Source: Mycobacterium sp. OAS707
GTDB lineage: Bacteria > Actinomycetota > Actinomycetes > Mycobacteriales > Mycobacteriaceae
Direction: 5' to 3'
Length of the DNA: 64,000 nucleotides
NCBI RefSeq assembly: GCF_014873705.1
Contig: NZ_JADBDS010000005.1
Coordinates: forward strand, 372,001 to 436,000
The stretch's first letter is position 1; each line of letters opens with the position of its first letter. This document shows positions 34,502-42,490 of the stretch, one piece after another. A program made the position numbers and the translations under genes. The notes beneath the pieces were generated by a model. It worked only from the letters and a program-made list of their open reading frames with translations. It was not told the origin of the DNA and ran no database searches.

Positions 34502-35233
34502 ATGCACGTGAAGGTCGAGAAAGCCTCTATCTGGCTCGGATTGGGCATGACGGCTGCATTCATGGTCATGTTCTGGTTCATCGCAGGGGTCATCCCGCCG
34601 CTGAACCCCAACGACACCGCGGAGCAGACCGCGCAGATCTACACCGACAGACAGCTGCGCATGCAGATCGGCTTCGCGCTGATGATCTTCTTCGCGTATC
34701 TCTACGCGCCGTTCTTTGCGGTGTTGTCGCGTCAGGTGCGGAGAATCGAAGGCTATTGGGGTGCTATGTCGGTCACCCAGATCCTGCTGAGCGTGACTTT
34801 CCCGTTCGGGTTCTCGTTGTGTTCGGTCTTCGCCGCTCTCGCCGCCTACCGCCCGGAGCGGAATCCCGATGTAACTCAGGCGCTTAACGATGTGTTCTGG
34901 TTCATCTTCGTCGGACTGGTCGGGCCGCTCATCACCCAGGTGGTCATCGTGGCCCTCGCCACGTTCATCGACAAACGCGAAGTTCCCAGCTTCCCTCGGT
35001 GGTTCGGCTACTTCAACATCTGGTATGCCGTGCTTGGTGTGCCTGGTTGTGCGATCTATGTGTTCAAGACCGGGCCGCTGGCGTGGAACGGGATATTCGC
35101 CTTCTGGATTCCGCTGACCGTCTTCGTCATCTGGATCATCGTTACGGCTGTGGTGCTCTTGAAGGCGACCGACATCGAAGCCGTCGAACGCGAAAAGGCT
35201 GCGGCGGAACGGACGTGGGAACCTGCGGCGTGA
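34502..35233 (+). CDS. Polytopic membrane protein (243 aa), unknown
   Basis: Six probable membrane helices: about residues 10-32, 55-78, 88-112, 130-155, 165-188 and 200-222. The short cytoplasmic tail is KATDIEAVEREKAAAERTW. No catalytic motif is visible. Its stop overlaps the next gene (GTGA). Co-transcription with oxidase subunit III and IV homologues suggests a membrane complex or assembly role. ATG start preceded by GGTAGGAGCACGTCC. Confidence 0.75.
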   Translation: MHVKVEKASIWLGLGMTAAFMVMFWFIAGVIPPLNPNDTAEQTAQIYTDRQLRMQIGFALMIFFAYLYAPFFAVLSRQVRRIEGYWGAMSVTQILLSVTFPFGFSLCSVFAALAAYRPERNPDVTQALNDVFWFIFVGLVGPLITQVVIVALATFIDKREVPSFPRWFGYFNIWYAVLGVPGCAIYVFKTGPLAWNGIFAFWIPLTVFVIWIIVTAVVLLKATDIEAVEREKAAAERTWEPAA

Positions 35234-35838
35234 ACCAAGTGACTCTGAGCTCGGCCGTCGACGACGGCCCGATTGCGAAGGCGGCTCGCCATGTTCCGGG
35301 CGAGCCCGGCGTGTGGATCTTCCTGTTCGGCGACATGGTTGTGTTCGGGATTTTCTTCGCGACCTTCATGTACCAGCGATCCTTGGCTCCAGAACTTTTC
35401 GACCAGTCGCGTCACGCCCTCAGCATCGGCATCGGCCTGACCAACACGCTCATCCTGCTGACCAGTTCGCTGTTCGTCGTAACGGCGGTGCGGGCGATCC
35501 GCAATTCCCAGCGTCGGGCCGCGCAGGCGCTACTCGCCGGCGCGCTCGTGTGCGGACTGGCATTCGTCGGATTCAAAGCCATCGAATACACGGCCAAAGT
35601 GTCGCAAGGCCACGTTCCGACCGAGAACAACTTCTACCTGTATTTCTTCATCCTGACCGGGCTGCACCTGTTTCATGTGCTGATCGGCTTGGTCGTGCTG
35701 ATCCTTCTGTACACCCAAGCACGTCGCACCGAACTCAGCGCCACCAGAATGACCTTCGTCGAGGGCGGGGCGTGCTTCTGGCACCTTGTCGACCTCTTGT
35801 GGATCGTCCTGTTCCCGTTGCTGTATCTGGTGAGTTGA
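35230..35838 (+). CDS. Heme-copper oxidase subunit III family (CoxC/NorE-like)
   Basis: A 202-residue protein with five helices. The N-terminus PGEPGVWIFLFGDMVVFGIF, the HLFHVLIGLVVLI segment and the C-terminal EGGACFWHLVDLLWIVLFPL are subunit-III signatures. Its size (about 200, five helices) suits the NorE-type class. No subunit I or II gene is nearby, so it may serve a distant oxidase or nitric-oxide reductase, or act alone. GTG start overlapping the previous stop. Confidence 0.87.
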   Translation: MNQVTLSSAVDDGPIAKAARHVPGEPGVWIFLFGDMVVFGIFFATFMYQRSLAPELFDQSRHALSIGIGLTNTLILLTSSLFVVTAVRAIRNSQRRAAQALLAGALVCGLAFVGFKAIEYTAKVSQGHVPTENNFYLYFFILTGLHLFHVLIGLVVLILLYTQARRTELSATRMTFVEGGACFWHLVDLLWIVLFPLLYLVS

Positions 35839-35841
35839 CCG

Positions 35842-36108
35842 ATGACCCTTTCACTTCTACGCGCCAAGTCCACCTTCGTTTGGCTGGCGCTCGTCGCCGT
35901 CACGATCCTCTCGTGGGCGGTGGGCGCCGACCACGAGGTCGGCTCGGGCATCGCTGTGGTTGTTCTCGCTCTCGCGGCGATCAAGGTGCGGTTCGTCGGT
36001 CTGGATTTCATGGAGTTGCGCGACGCGCCGCTCCTGTTGCGCGGTGTCTTCGAGGCATACTGCATCATCTTGTGGATGGTTCTCGCCGGTATGTATCTCC
36101 TGCTCTGA
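35842..36108 (+). CDS. Cytochrome c oxidase subunit IV-type protein (NorF-like)
   Basis: An 88-residue three-helix protein with TFVWLALVAVTILSWAVG, a middle helix and MELRDAPLLLRGVFEAYCII, typical of the prokaryotic subunit IV family. It lies 3 bp after the subunit III gene, an arrangement like norEF. It probably stabilises the same membrane complex. Confidence 0.8.
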   Translation: MTLSLLRAKSTFVWLALVAVTILSWAVGADHEVGSGIAVVVLALAAIKVRFVGLDFMELRDAPLLLRGVFEAYCIILWMVLAGMYLLL

Positions 36109-36118
36109 GGAATTCGCG

Positions 36119-36745
36119 ATGGCTGGTCAGACGCGACGTGTTCGGCGCGGCAGCGCTCCAGGACTACTCGAGGAGGCCGCTCGTGAGGTGTTCGCAGAGC
36201 GCGGTTATGACGCGACAACGCGCGAGATCGCCTCGCGCGCAGGCGTATCCCATGATCTGATCTTTCGGTACTTCGAGAGCAAGGAAAAGCTCTTTTTCGA
36301 TGCCGTGGCGACACCATTGCTCGATGCTGTAGGGGGACTGCATCAACAGTGGCTCGATGATCCTGCCCTGACGACGATGGATCACGACCGCCTGGTGCGG
36401 CGCTTCGTCACCGGCTTCTATGGATTCATGTCGGAGAATCAGCCCATCGCACGCGCGATGGTGCACCTGTTCGTTAGTTCCTCGACTGAGGGAGCACTGC
36501 AGCGCTTCCGCGAACTAATCACTGAGACGCTGGGGCCCATGATCGCGCCCGTGGGCGGATATCTGGCGGCGCAGGGTCTTCGGCACTCGTCGACGGCGCT
36601 GCAGTTGCGGCTCATGATGCTGTTCGTCGGAGTGACAGCGACCTTCCTTCGCGGCACATATGCCACCGATGACGACGTCCCGGACGCCGAGGAGATCATC
36701 GACGAATTGTCGAGATTCATCTCGAACGGTCTGCGCGACCGATAA
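36119..36745 (+). CDS. TetR family transcriptional regulator
   Basis: A 208-residue TetR with the HTH at about residues 15-62 (EIASRAGVSHDLIFRYFESK). TGAGGAATTCGCG precedes the ATG, 10 bp after the subunit IV gene. It is likely to control its own operon through the palindrome at 34417-34443. Confidence 0.88.
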   Translation: MAGQTRRVRRGSAPGLLEEAAREVFAERGYDATTREIASRAGVSHDLIFRYFESKEKLFFDAVATPLLDAVGGLHQQWLDDPALTTMDHDRLVRRFVTGFYGFMSENQPIARAMVHLFVSSSTEGALQRFRELITETLGPMIAPVGGYLAAQGLRHSSTALQLRLMMLFVGVTATFLRGTYATDDDVPDAEEIIDELSRFISNGLRDR

Positions 36746-36847
36746 GCATCGACGCCTGCGACCCCCCGGACCAGGGACGGGGTAATCGTTGCGCGGCCGA
36801 CCTCGTCACCCGTCCTCGCATCCCCCTTACGGCCCAAAAAAAGAGAT

Positions 36848-36867
36848 AGATAGTTATATAATTATCT
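36848..36867. promoter_or_regulatory. AT-rich near-perfect palindrome
   Basis: AGATAGTTAT-ATAATTATCT, arms matching 9 of 10, in the intergenic region before the hypothetical gene at 36961. It may be a promoter -10 region with an overlapping operator. Confidence 0.45.
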
Positions 36868-36960
36868 GATACCGTGACCTGGTGTCGACGATCCTCAGAG
36901 CCCCGGTATGGTGTGCGGACGTCGGATGCCCGCCGCTGGTGGCCATGGCCGGGAATCGAA

Positions 36961-37338
36961 ATGGTTGACACCGAGTTGGCGTGGGAACTGGCCGATGCTG
37001 CCCGCGGCCATCTCGATGCCTGCCAGCGCGACAGGGTTTATATCGACATCGCGGTAGGTGACGCTTTCGGGACCGTGACGTTTTTGCTTCATACGATCGT
37101 GCGGGACGGGCTCCCTGTTCGGGCTGACTTGGCGCCGAAACTCTTGCGGTGGATTGCCTCCTACAATGACCATCCCGCCCAGGCGCACCTTCGTTACCTC
37201 GTCGGACGTGTCAGGATCCAACCTTCTCATCCGCCCAGGGGTGTCCCCTCGCCCCCGGTACGGTTGGCGGCGCTGAGGCGTCACGCCTCATCCGGCTCCA
37301 AGGGGGAAGTGGTTAGTAATGACGATTTACGGCGGTAA
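36961..37338 (+). CDS. Conserved-type hypothetical protein (125 aa)
   Basis: A mostly helical protein (TELAWELADAARGHLDACQR, DGLPVRADLAPKLLRWIASY). Its Pro-rich linker is followed by a basic tail. A GTG at 36874 would extend it by 29 residues of low-complexity W/R-rich sequence that looks non-coding, so the ATG is preferred. No function is recognisable. Confidence 0.55.
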   Translation: MVDTELAWELADAARGHLDACQRDRVYIDIAVGDAFGTVTFLLHTIVRDGLPVRADLAPKLLRWIASYNDHPAQAHLRYLVGRVRIQPSHPPRGVPSPPVRLAALRRHASSGSKGEVVSNDDLRR

Positions 37339-37529
37339 TGATGTGGACACTCATCACCAGTGATGGCCGGCGGCTAGCGAACATCCGCTCGGAGGAAGAT
37401 GCGCGCCGTAGTGTGCATGCGCTGGGGACTACGCAATTGCGCGGCCCTTTTTCGTGGGACGTTATCGACAACCAGGGGCGTCGGTTCGTCGCGGAGATCA
37501 GGCATCGGGTCGGTGTGCGCGGCAAGTAG
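37338..37529 (+). CDS. Small hypothetical protein (63 aa)
   Basis: It starts inside the stop codon of the previous gene (TAATG), a coupling arrangement. The sequence MWTLITSDGRRLANIRSEED and WDVIDNQGRRFVAEI looks like a small beta-rich domain. Function unknown. Confidence 0.55.
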   Translation: MMWTLITSDGRRLANIRSEEDARRSVHALGTTQLRGPFSWDVIDNQGRRFVAEIRHRVGVRGK

Positions 37530-37608
37530 GCAGCGGCGCGGGACTCAAGGTCGGACCGGACGGAACAAGGGGAGCCACACCCGGTTGTCCTCTTCATCAG
37601 ACATCGCC

Positions 37609-37624
37609 AAATAGTAAACTATTT
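37609..37624. promoter_or_regulatory. Palindrome AAATAGT-AA-ACTATTT
   Basis: Perfect 7-bp arms around AA, 128 bp upstream of the Mce-associated gene pair. Possibly an operator for that transcript. Confidence 0.45.
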
Positions 37625-37751
37625 ATCGCCGTGACAAACAGCTGGTGGCGCCCGAGCATCGCTAGTTAGCGCAGCGCGTGAGCTTTAGCCGACCTGTGTA
37701 CTGACCCGACCTGGGCCCCCACGGCACGTAGAGGAACCGAGATGGCAGACG

Positions 37752-38420
37752 ATGCAACCCGCTGAGGCGGAAAATAGCCAATCAACGCCCACCATCGATG
37801 GTGGGGTGCAAGAAGGTGAATCCGCGGTTGCTGAGCCTGCTGCGTCCGCCGGCGATGACACCTCCGATTGGGGAGAACGTGAAGCCGACGTAGCCGCTGA
37901 CTCCGAGGAAGCCGCATCGGCCAAGCCGCGGATGTCGCACGTGCGGCTGGCGTTGATCGCCGGTCTGGTTCTGGTGGTCGCACTGGCGGGCTTGACGGGT
38001 TGGTTGGGCTTTCGCGCGTATCAGTCGCATCAGGCCGATGAGCAACAGAAGCTGTTTCTGTCCGTCGGCAGGCAGGGTGCGTTGAACCTGACGTCGATCG
38101 ACTGGCAGCATGCGGACGCGGATGTGCAGCGCATCCTCGACTCTGCGACCGGCACCTTCTACGACGACTTCCAGAAGCGCGCTCAGCCGTTCATGGAGGT
38201 CGTCAAGCAGGCGCAATCCAAGTCGGAGGGCACCATCGCCGAGGCAGGGCTCGAGCCGCAATCCATCACCGCCAACGGTGCTCAGGTCTTGGTTGCGGTG
38301 ACGGTCAAAACCTCCAATGCCGGTGCGCCCGACCAAGCGCCGCGCGGGTGGCGAATGCGCCTGACGGTGCAGAAGGTCGGGGATGAGGCCAAGGTCTCCA
38401 ATGTGGAGTTCGTGCCATGA
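37752..38420 (+). CDS. Mce-associated membrane protein
   Basis: A 222-residue protein. The acidic cytoplasmic N-terminus (residues 1-60) is followed by one helix (about 64-88, LALIAGLVLVVALAGLTGWL) and an outside NTF2-like domain (RQGALNLTSIDWQHADADVQ, GTFYDDFQKRAQPF). This is the layout of proteins that stabilise Mce lipid importers. No yrbE or mce gene is in the window, so it belongs to an orphan pair. The reading frame of the next gene overlaps by 4 bp (ATGA). Confidence 0.85.
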   Translation: MQPAEAENSQSTPTIDGGVQEGESAVAEPAASAGDDTSDWGEREADVAADSEEAASAKPRMSHVRLALIAGLVLVVALAGLTGWLGFRAYQSHQADEQQKLFLSVGRQGALNLTSIDWQHADADVQRILDSATGTFYDDFQKRAQPFMEVVKQAQSKSEGTIAEAGLEPQSITANGAQVLVAVTVKTSNAGAPDQAPRGWRMRLTVQKVGDEAKVSNVEFVP

Positions 38421-39067
38421 GTAACCACAGCCAAGACCAGACCACAGAAGAAGAGACCACTGTGCCTTCCGATACGGATACCGAGCAGGTCGAGGATGCG
38501 GTTGCCGAGGCGGACGCGCCCGACGACGCCGAAAATGTCGATGAGTCAACGGAACCCGCTGAACCGGACAAGCCCAAGCGGAAGATCCAGTGGGCGCGGG
38601 TTTTCGCCTTCGGGGTATTGCCCGCGATAGCGCTGCTGCTTGCGCTGGGTGCCGGATACCTGAAGTGGATGGACAATTCGGTGCGCAACGACGAGTCGGC
38701 GCGCGATGAGTCGCTGAAAGCCGCCAAGGACAGCACCGTCGCGTTGCTGTCCTACAAGCCCGACACCGTGGAGCAGCAACTCCACGCGGCACGCGACTTG
38801 TTGACCGGAGACTTCCGCGACTCGTACACCTCGCTGACCAACGATGTCGTGATCCCGGGCGCCAAGCAGAAGCAGATTTCCGCGGTGGCAACGGTTCCGG
38901 CGGCGGCGTCGGTGTCGGCGAATCCTCGGCATGCCGTGGTGTTGGTGTTCGTCAACCAGACGGTGATCGTCGGTCAGGACGCGCCGACCGATACCGCCTC
39001 GAGTGTGCGGGTGACGATGGACAAGGTCGGCGATCACTGGCTGATCTCGAAGTTCGACCCGGTGTAG
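38417..39067 (+). CDS. Mce-associated membrane protein
   Basis: A 216-residue protein with the same layout: an acidic N-terminus rich in Glu and Asp, one helix (about 60-82, VFAFGVLPAIALLLALGAGY) and the outside domain (AAKDSTVALLSYKPDTVEQQ, LLTGDFRDSYTSLTND, ending GDHWLISKFDPV). It is coupled to the previous gene. The two probably form a heteromer that supports an Mce transporter encoded elsewhere. Confidence 0.87.
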   Translation: MSNHSQDQTTEEETTVPSDTDTEQVEDAVAEADAPDDAENVDESTEPAEPDKPKRKIQWARVFAFGVLPAIALLLALGAGYLKWMDNSVRNDESARDESLKAAKDSTVALLSYKPDTVEQQLHAARDLLTGDFRDSYTSLTNDVVIPGAKQKQISAVATVPAAASVSANPRHAVVLVFVNQTVIVGQDAPTDTASSVRVTMDKVGDHWLISKFDPV

Positions 39068-39069
39068 CA

Positions 39070-39303
39070 GTGGTCGAACCTCAATGGCTCGACGTGGCGG
39101 CGCCGACCGTGCAGTTGCGCGCGTTGACGTGGGGTCCGGCGGATGCACCAGTAGCGTTGTGCCTGCACGGTTTTCCGGATACCGCGTACGGGTGGCGCAA
39201 GGTCGCGCCGACCTTGGTCGACGCGGGATGGCGGGTGGTGGCACCGTTCATGCGCGGCTACGCGCCCTCCTCGTTGCCCTCGGATGGCAGCTACCTGTTG
39301 TGA
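39070..39303 (+). pseudogene. Truncated alpha/beta hydrolase (N-terminal quarter)
   Basis: 77 residues carrying the start of an alpha/beta hydrolase: VALCLHGFPDTAYGWRKVAP and VVAPFMRGYAPSSLPSDG. It then stops at TGA right where the cap and nucleophile regions should begin. A full enzyme has about 280 residues. The GTG start lies 3 bp after the Mce-associated gene. It is a gene cut by a deletion. Confidence 0.72.
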
Positions 39304-39400
39304 ATGTGCCGCCGAAGACAAGTAGCCACGGTCCCGGGTGGCGCCCCCCACATTCCCGTGAACATCGCGCTGGCATCGGTGACTGGCGGGACCCACGTCT

Positions 39401-39584
39401 GAAACACCTCAGCCGGGCCCGCGACGTCTAACAGGGTCACACCCTCGTAGACGAGGATCGCGACCCGCCGTGGCACCGGCTTCGCGCTGCGACCGACGGT
39501 TTCCGGAGCAGCAGTCGGCCGTGGAGAGGGCCGGCGTTGTGAGGGCCGGGCGGTCACGGGAATAGCGGATGGGGGCGCACCCAT
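39401..39584 (-). pseudogene. Truncated GlxA/DJ-1-PfpI-type AraC regulator (N-terminus)
   Basis: Reading leftward from the ATG at 39584, the frame shows a basic leader and then RRVAILVYEGVTLLDVAGPA-EVF, the first strand and helix of the DJ-1/PfpI domain of GlxA-type regulators. Homology is lost beyond about 39400, and the rest of the roughly 300-residue protein is missing. It faces the truncated hydrolase across the same breakpoint. Confidence 0.6.
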
Positions 39585-39759
39585 CAGCCGATTATCGTCG
39601 GCTCTTTCAGTGTGATACCAGACTGTCCCGTTGGATGTTCTGATCGCACCATGGCCCGCGTCGGAATACTGCCGATGACGCCGTTGGCATTATCTGGGTG
39701 TCCCGCGGTTCTATGAGGCTTGCTTATTGCGTCCGCTCCGAAAGCTGGTCTCCGACAGT

Positions 39760-39843
39760 AAGAACATCGGCAACGGCGCCAAGCCTCCTTCGAAGTCCAC
39801 GGTGATCGACCGGGGAACGTGAATGGCGTACACCAACGTCCGT
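39760..39843. repeat. Diverged repeat, copy A (matches 51297-51391)
   Basis: The stretch from AGTAAGAACATCGGCAACGG through the segment GGTGATCG and GGGGAACG to GTCCGTGT is about three-quarters identical to 51297-51391. It has no recognisable gene in common; it looks like an old duplicated fragment. Confidence 0.5.
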
Positions 39844-39855
39844 GTTTCAGTACGG

Positions 39856-40710
39856 CTATCGCGCGAGATCGGCTGCACCGGCCAGGATGCGGCCCACAGT
39901 ACTGTGGTGCACACCGCGCCGACGGCTGATAGTGCTTGGTGGGGTGCCAGCCGCGTGTTCGGCGAGAATCGCGGCGACTATCTCCGGGTCTTTGGATGTC
40001 GTCCCATTGCGGACAAGCTGATGCGCGGTGTGCCTCCATCGCCTGGTTTCGGTCTTGTTCGCCGGCACCGTGGCAGCGTCATTGACACTTGTCGCGACGT
40101 CGATCGTCTCATCTGCTGGGTGCGCGGGAACTGCGCAGGGCTCCTCGGCGAGTCGACCCGCGCCTACTGTCGCGCCATTGCAAGGCAACTGTTGTCGCGC
40201 TCGTGGCTTCGGCGGTGGGGGCACCACGGCTGGCTCATCTTCGACACACGTTGGCGGTGGATGTGCCGAATGAGTGGTTTCGGGCGTCAGTGACAATAGC
40301 CCGAAGGTCGCCTGGGCAATCGAAACGTCGATCGCGACCGGAAACAGCCACGCTCTGTCTGGCGGCCACCCGAGAATCACCGCGAGCGCGCGCAGCGCAT
40401 CGAAGGAGAGAAAAAACGCGCACGCGGCGATGCCGATCGTCATCAACAGCCCCATCACGTAGGCCATGGCGAAACGGCGGGTCCGTAAGCTCAGCGCAAC
40501 CGAATGTGTGGACCCCAATACGAAGGCCGGCGGCACGACAGATGCCACAGCCGCGAGCAGCCGAAAGCCGCTCGGCGCGACCAGAAGTGCGTGAGTGATG
40601 TTGCCGAGCACCGACACCGAGGTCGCGAAAACCAGCCAGCACCAATAGAACCGTGCGACACCACGGGCCGCGCCGCCAACCGCCGGAGTGGCTGCGGGGC
40701 TATTGCTCAT
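39856..40710 (-). CDS. DUF2637 membrane protein with C-terminal HTH
   Basis: A 284-residue protein. Residues 15-130 carry four helices in the DUF2637 (SpdB-like) pattern: YWCWLVFATSVSVLGNITHA, then AYVMGLLMTIGIAACAFFLS, and PDRAWLFPVAIDVSIAQATF. A Pro-rich linker with PPPPKPRARQQ follows. The C-terminal 50 residues form a resolvase-like HTH (AGTPPSTISRRRGVHHSTVG). DUF2637 proteins are frequent on actinobacterial plasmids, phages and integrative elements. AGAAGGGTC precedes the ATG at 40710. Confidence 0.8.
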   Translation of the reverse strand: MSNSPAATPAVGGAARGVARFYWCWLVFATSVSVLGNITHALLVAPSGFRLLAAVASVVPPAFVLGSTHSVALSLRTRRFAMAYVMGLLMTIGIAACAFFLSFDALRALAVILGWPPDRAWLFPVAIDVSIAQATFGLLSLTPETTHSAHPPPTCVEDEPAVVPPPPKPRARQQLPCNGATVGAGRLAEEPCAVPAHPADETIDVATSVNDAATVPANKTETRRWRHTAHQLVRNGTTSKDPEIVAAILAEHAAGTPPSTISRRRGVHHSTVGRILAGAADLAR

Positions 40711-40762
40711 TGACCCTTCTTTCGCGCGCATGACGAATCCATCTGCCGCCCTTGACATCTAG

Positions 40763-40848
40763 TGCCGTCAGCTATCCTGACTCGTAGTGCACCTGTTCCA
40801 TACAGACAGGATGCCGATCTCACTTCACAATATTCGAGGCTGACGGCA
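40763..40848. ncRNA. Nested inverted repeats, possible structured RNA or hairpin
   Basis: TGCCGTCAGC at 40763-40772 pairs with GCTGACGGCA at 40839-40848. Inside them ATCCTG at 40774-40779 pairs with CAGGAT at 40807-40812. The region lies between two divergent genes. It could be a small RNA, a leader structure or a degenerate miniature element. Confidence 0.3.
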
Positions 40849-40979
40849 GTTCCATGCACAAGTTCAAGCCCCCCAGCCGCCATCGACGACCGCGCCGTAG
40901 GCCCACCACTAACAACTGAGCGGCCCCACGCCGCCATTTGGTGTCGCGACCACGGCGGACTCTAAGGGATACTTGATGG

Positions 40980-41912
40980 GTGTCCGTTGCGCAGGCAGCT
41001 GCCGAAGTCCAGGCTGTGGTGGATCGCGCACGCTCATTGTTCGCGTCGTCCCCCGAGTCGGTGCCCCAGGCAGGTGCGCCGCTTCAAACAGCCGGGCGAT
41101 CAGCCGCCGACGCAGGGGAGCGCGCGGCGGAGCTGTCCGGCGACTTGATCAATCGGCATCGTGACTTTGTCACCACCCAATCCCAGAGCCTGACGAATGC
41201 CAGTGGAACCGACTCCGCGTTGCAGACGCAGCTCAGCGCTGCGGCGATGGCGACCGAGACAGGCGCAAGCCAACTGGACGCGATCGCCGCACAAACACGC
41301 ACGATCGCACAAGCTGCGGAGACAGCCCAGACACCCGCAGCGCAACGGACCATCCTCGCCGCGCTGCGCTCTCAGGTGGCCCAGGCCAACGAGGTCGTGA
41401 GCGCGGCCCGGCAGCAAGCCGGCGATGTCGCCGGACAGGTCCGCGCACTGAACTACGGGCACGGGGACGTGCCGCAAGCCCCACCGCTGGACGACCCGCC
41501 GCACGGCAAGGATCCGCGCTATTGGATTGACGTCACCAAGATCATTCACGTCCCCGAGGGGCAGAAGGCGCCCTCTGGATACACCCAGATTGGGCCCGAC
41601 CTGTACTACCCCTACCAGGACAACTCACTGACGATGCACGACCCGCCGCCCCCGGCGCAGTACCCGCTGGACATCGCCAAGATCACGACGGTCAAACCCG
41701 GGGATCTCGGCCCCTACGGCACCAGCGAACTCGTACCGGGCGTCTTCGTTCCTGACCCGCGCCAGAGCTATCAGCCCGAACCTCCCTGGGGGACACCGCA
41801 ACAGCCGATTGATGTCCGCGACATCATTCACGTCGCGCCTGGGCAGCTCGCCCCATCGAACTACGTCGAGTACCTACCCGGCTGGTGGTGCCCGCGGTAC
41901 CACCAGCCGTAG
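40980..41912 (+). CDS. DUF4226-like protein with three C-terminal repeats
   Basis: A 310-residue protein. Residues 1-160 are Ala/Gln-rich and helical, similar to small substrates and chaperones of ESX loci. Residues 175-310 hold three repeats of about 37-45 residues, each opening with a (I/L)DV.(K/R/D)I(I/T) strand and a .G...P..Y turn (WIDVTKIIHVPEGQKAPSGY; LDIAKITTVKPGDLGPYGT; IDVRDIIHVAPGQLAPSNY). Start is GTG at 40980 behind AAGGGAT. Possibly a type VII-secreted or envelope protein; the assignment to DUF4226 is from memory of the family. Confidence 0.65.
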   Translation: MSVAQAAAEVQAVVDRARSLFASSPESVPQAGAPLQTAGRSAADAGERAAELSGDLINRHRDFVTTQSQSLTNASGTDSALQTQLSAAAMATETGASQLDAIAAQTRTIAQAAETAQTPAAQRTILAALRSQVAQANEVVSAARQQAGDVAGQVRALNYGHGDVPQAPPLDDPPHGKDPRYWIDVTKIIHVPEGQKAPSGYTQIGPDLYYPYQDNSLTMHDPPPPAQYPLDIAKITTVKPGDLGPYGTSELVPGVFVPDPRQSYQPEPPWGTPQQPIDVRDIIHVAPGQLAPSNYVEYLPGWWCPRYHQP

Positions 41913-42490
41913 AATCACCATCTGTCGAGATCGGTGAATTGACAAGGACGCATCTGTTGTTCGACAACGTTGTCAGTCGCACTTGCTTCGTCAGGCCAAA
42001 TTGCACTTCATCGACTGAATCATCATCACGGCGGGGCCGCACTTCGGGGTTCGCCTGGCGGTACTGACGCCTCGCCGCGGGCGATTGCGCCGGCAATAGA
42101 CTCGTGGTGGCGCAACTCTGGCTAGAGGGCGGTCCATTGAAAAATGACTGAATAATCATGCAGCACAGTGCAACTCGCGACGGTTAGCCGGTGCCGCACG
42201 TGCTGCTCACGTGCTGCGAGTGAATGCCATCAACGTCGGGAAGAGTGGATGTCGGTTGATGCACGCTCTTACGTACGACCGTCTTTGCGGCAGGGCACGT
42301 GCAACTACACAGCCGTAGCCAACGACCACCTCCGCGGTAGGAGATAACTGGAAGTTGACGGGCAGCTAGCTGTGAATTGCGCTAATTGACTGTGCCGTCA
42401 CACTTTTGAAAGAAAGTCGACTCCCGACATGTGCAGGGACCACCGAGGTATTATTTGCTGGATCGTTGCATGCGCAAACGGGAGTTCCCG
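41913..42490. other. Intergenic region, no gene seen
   Basis: About 580 bp with lower GC than the surroundings. No frame has a start, ribosome site and coding-like composition. It holds the promoter of the following PGRS protein. Confidence 0.6.

Noticed and set aside
37742..37765. Start of the first Mce-associated gene at ATG 37742
   Set aside because: That ATG is in another frame and stops after seven codons.
39823..40293. Forward 156-codon frame opposite the DUF2637 gene
   Set aside because: Arg/Cys/Trp-rich shadow; the leftward frame has helices and an HTH.
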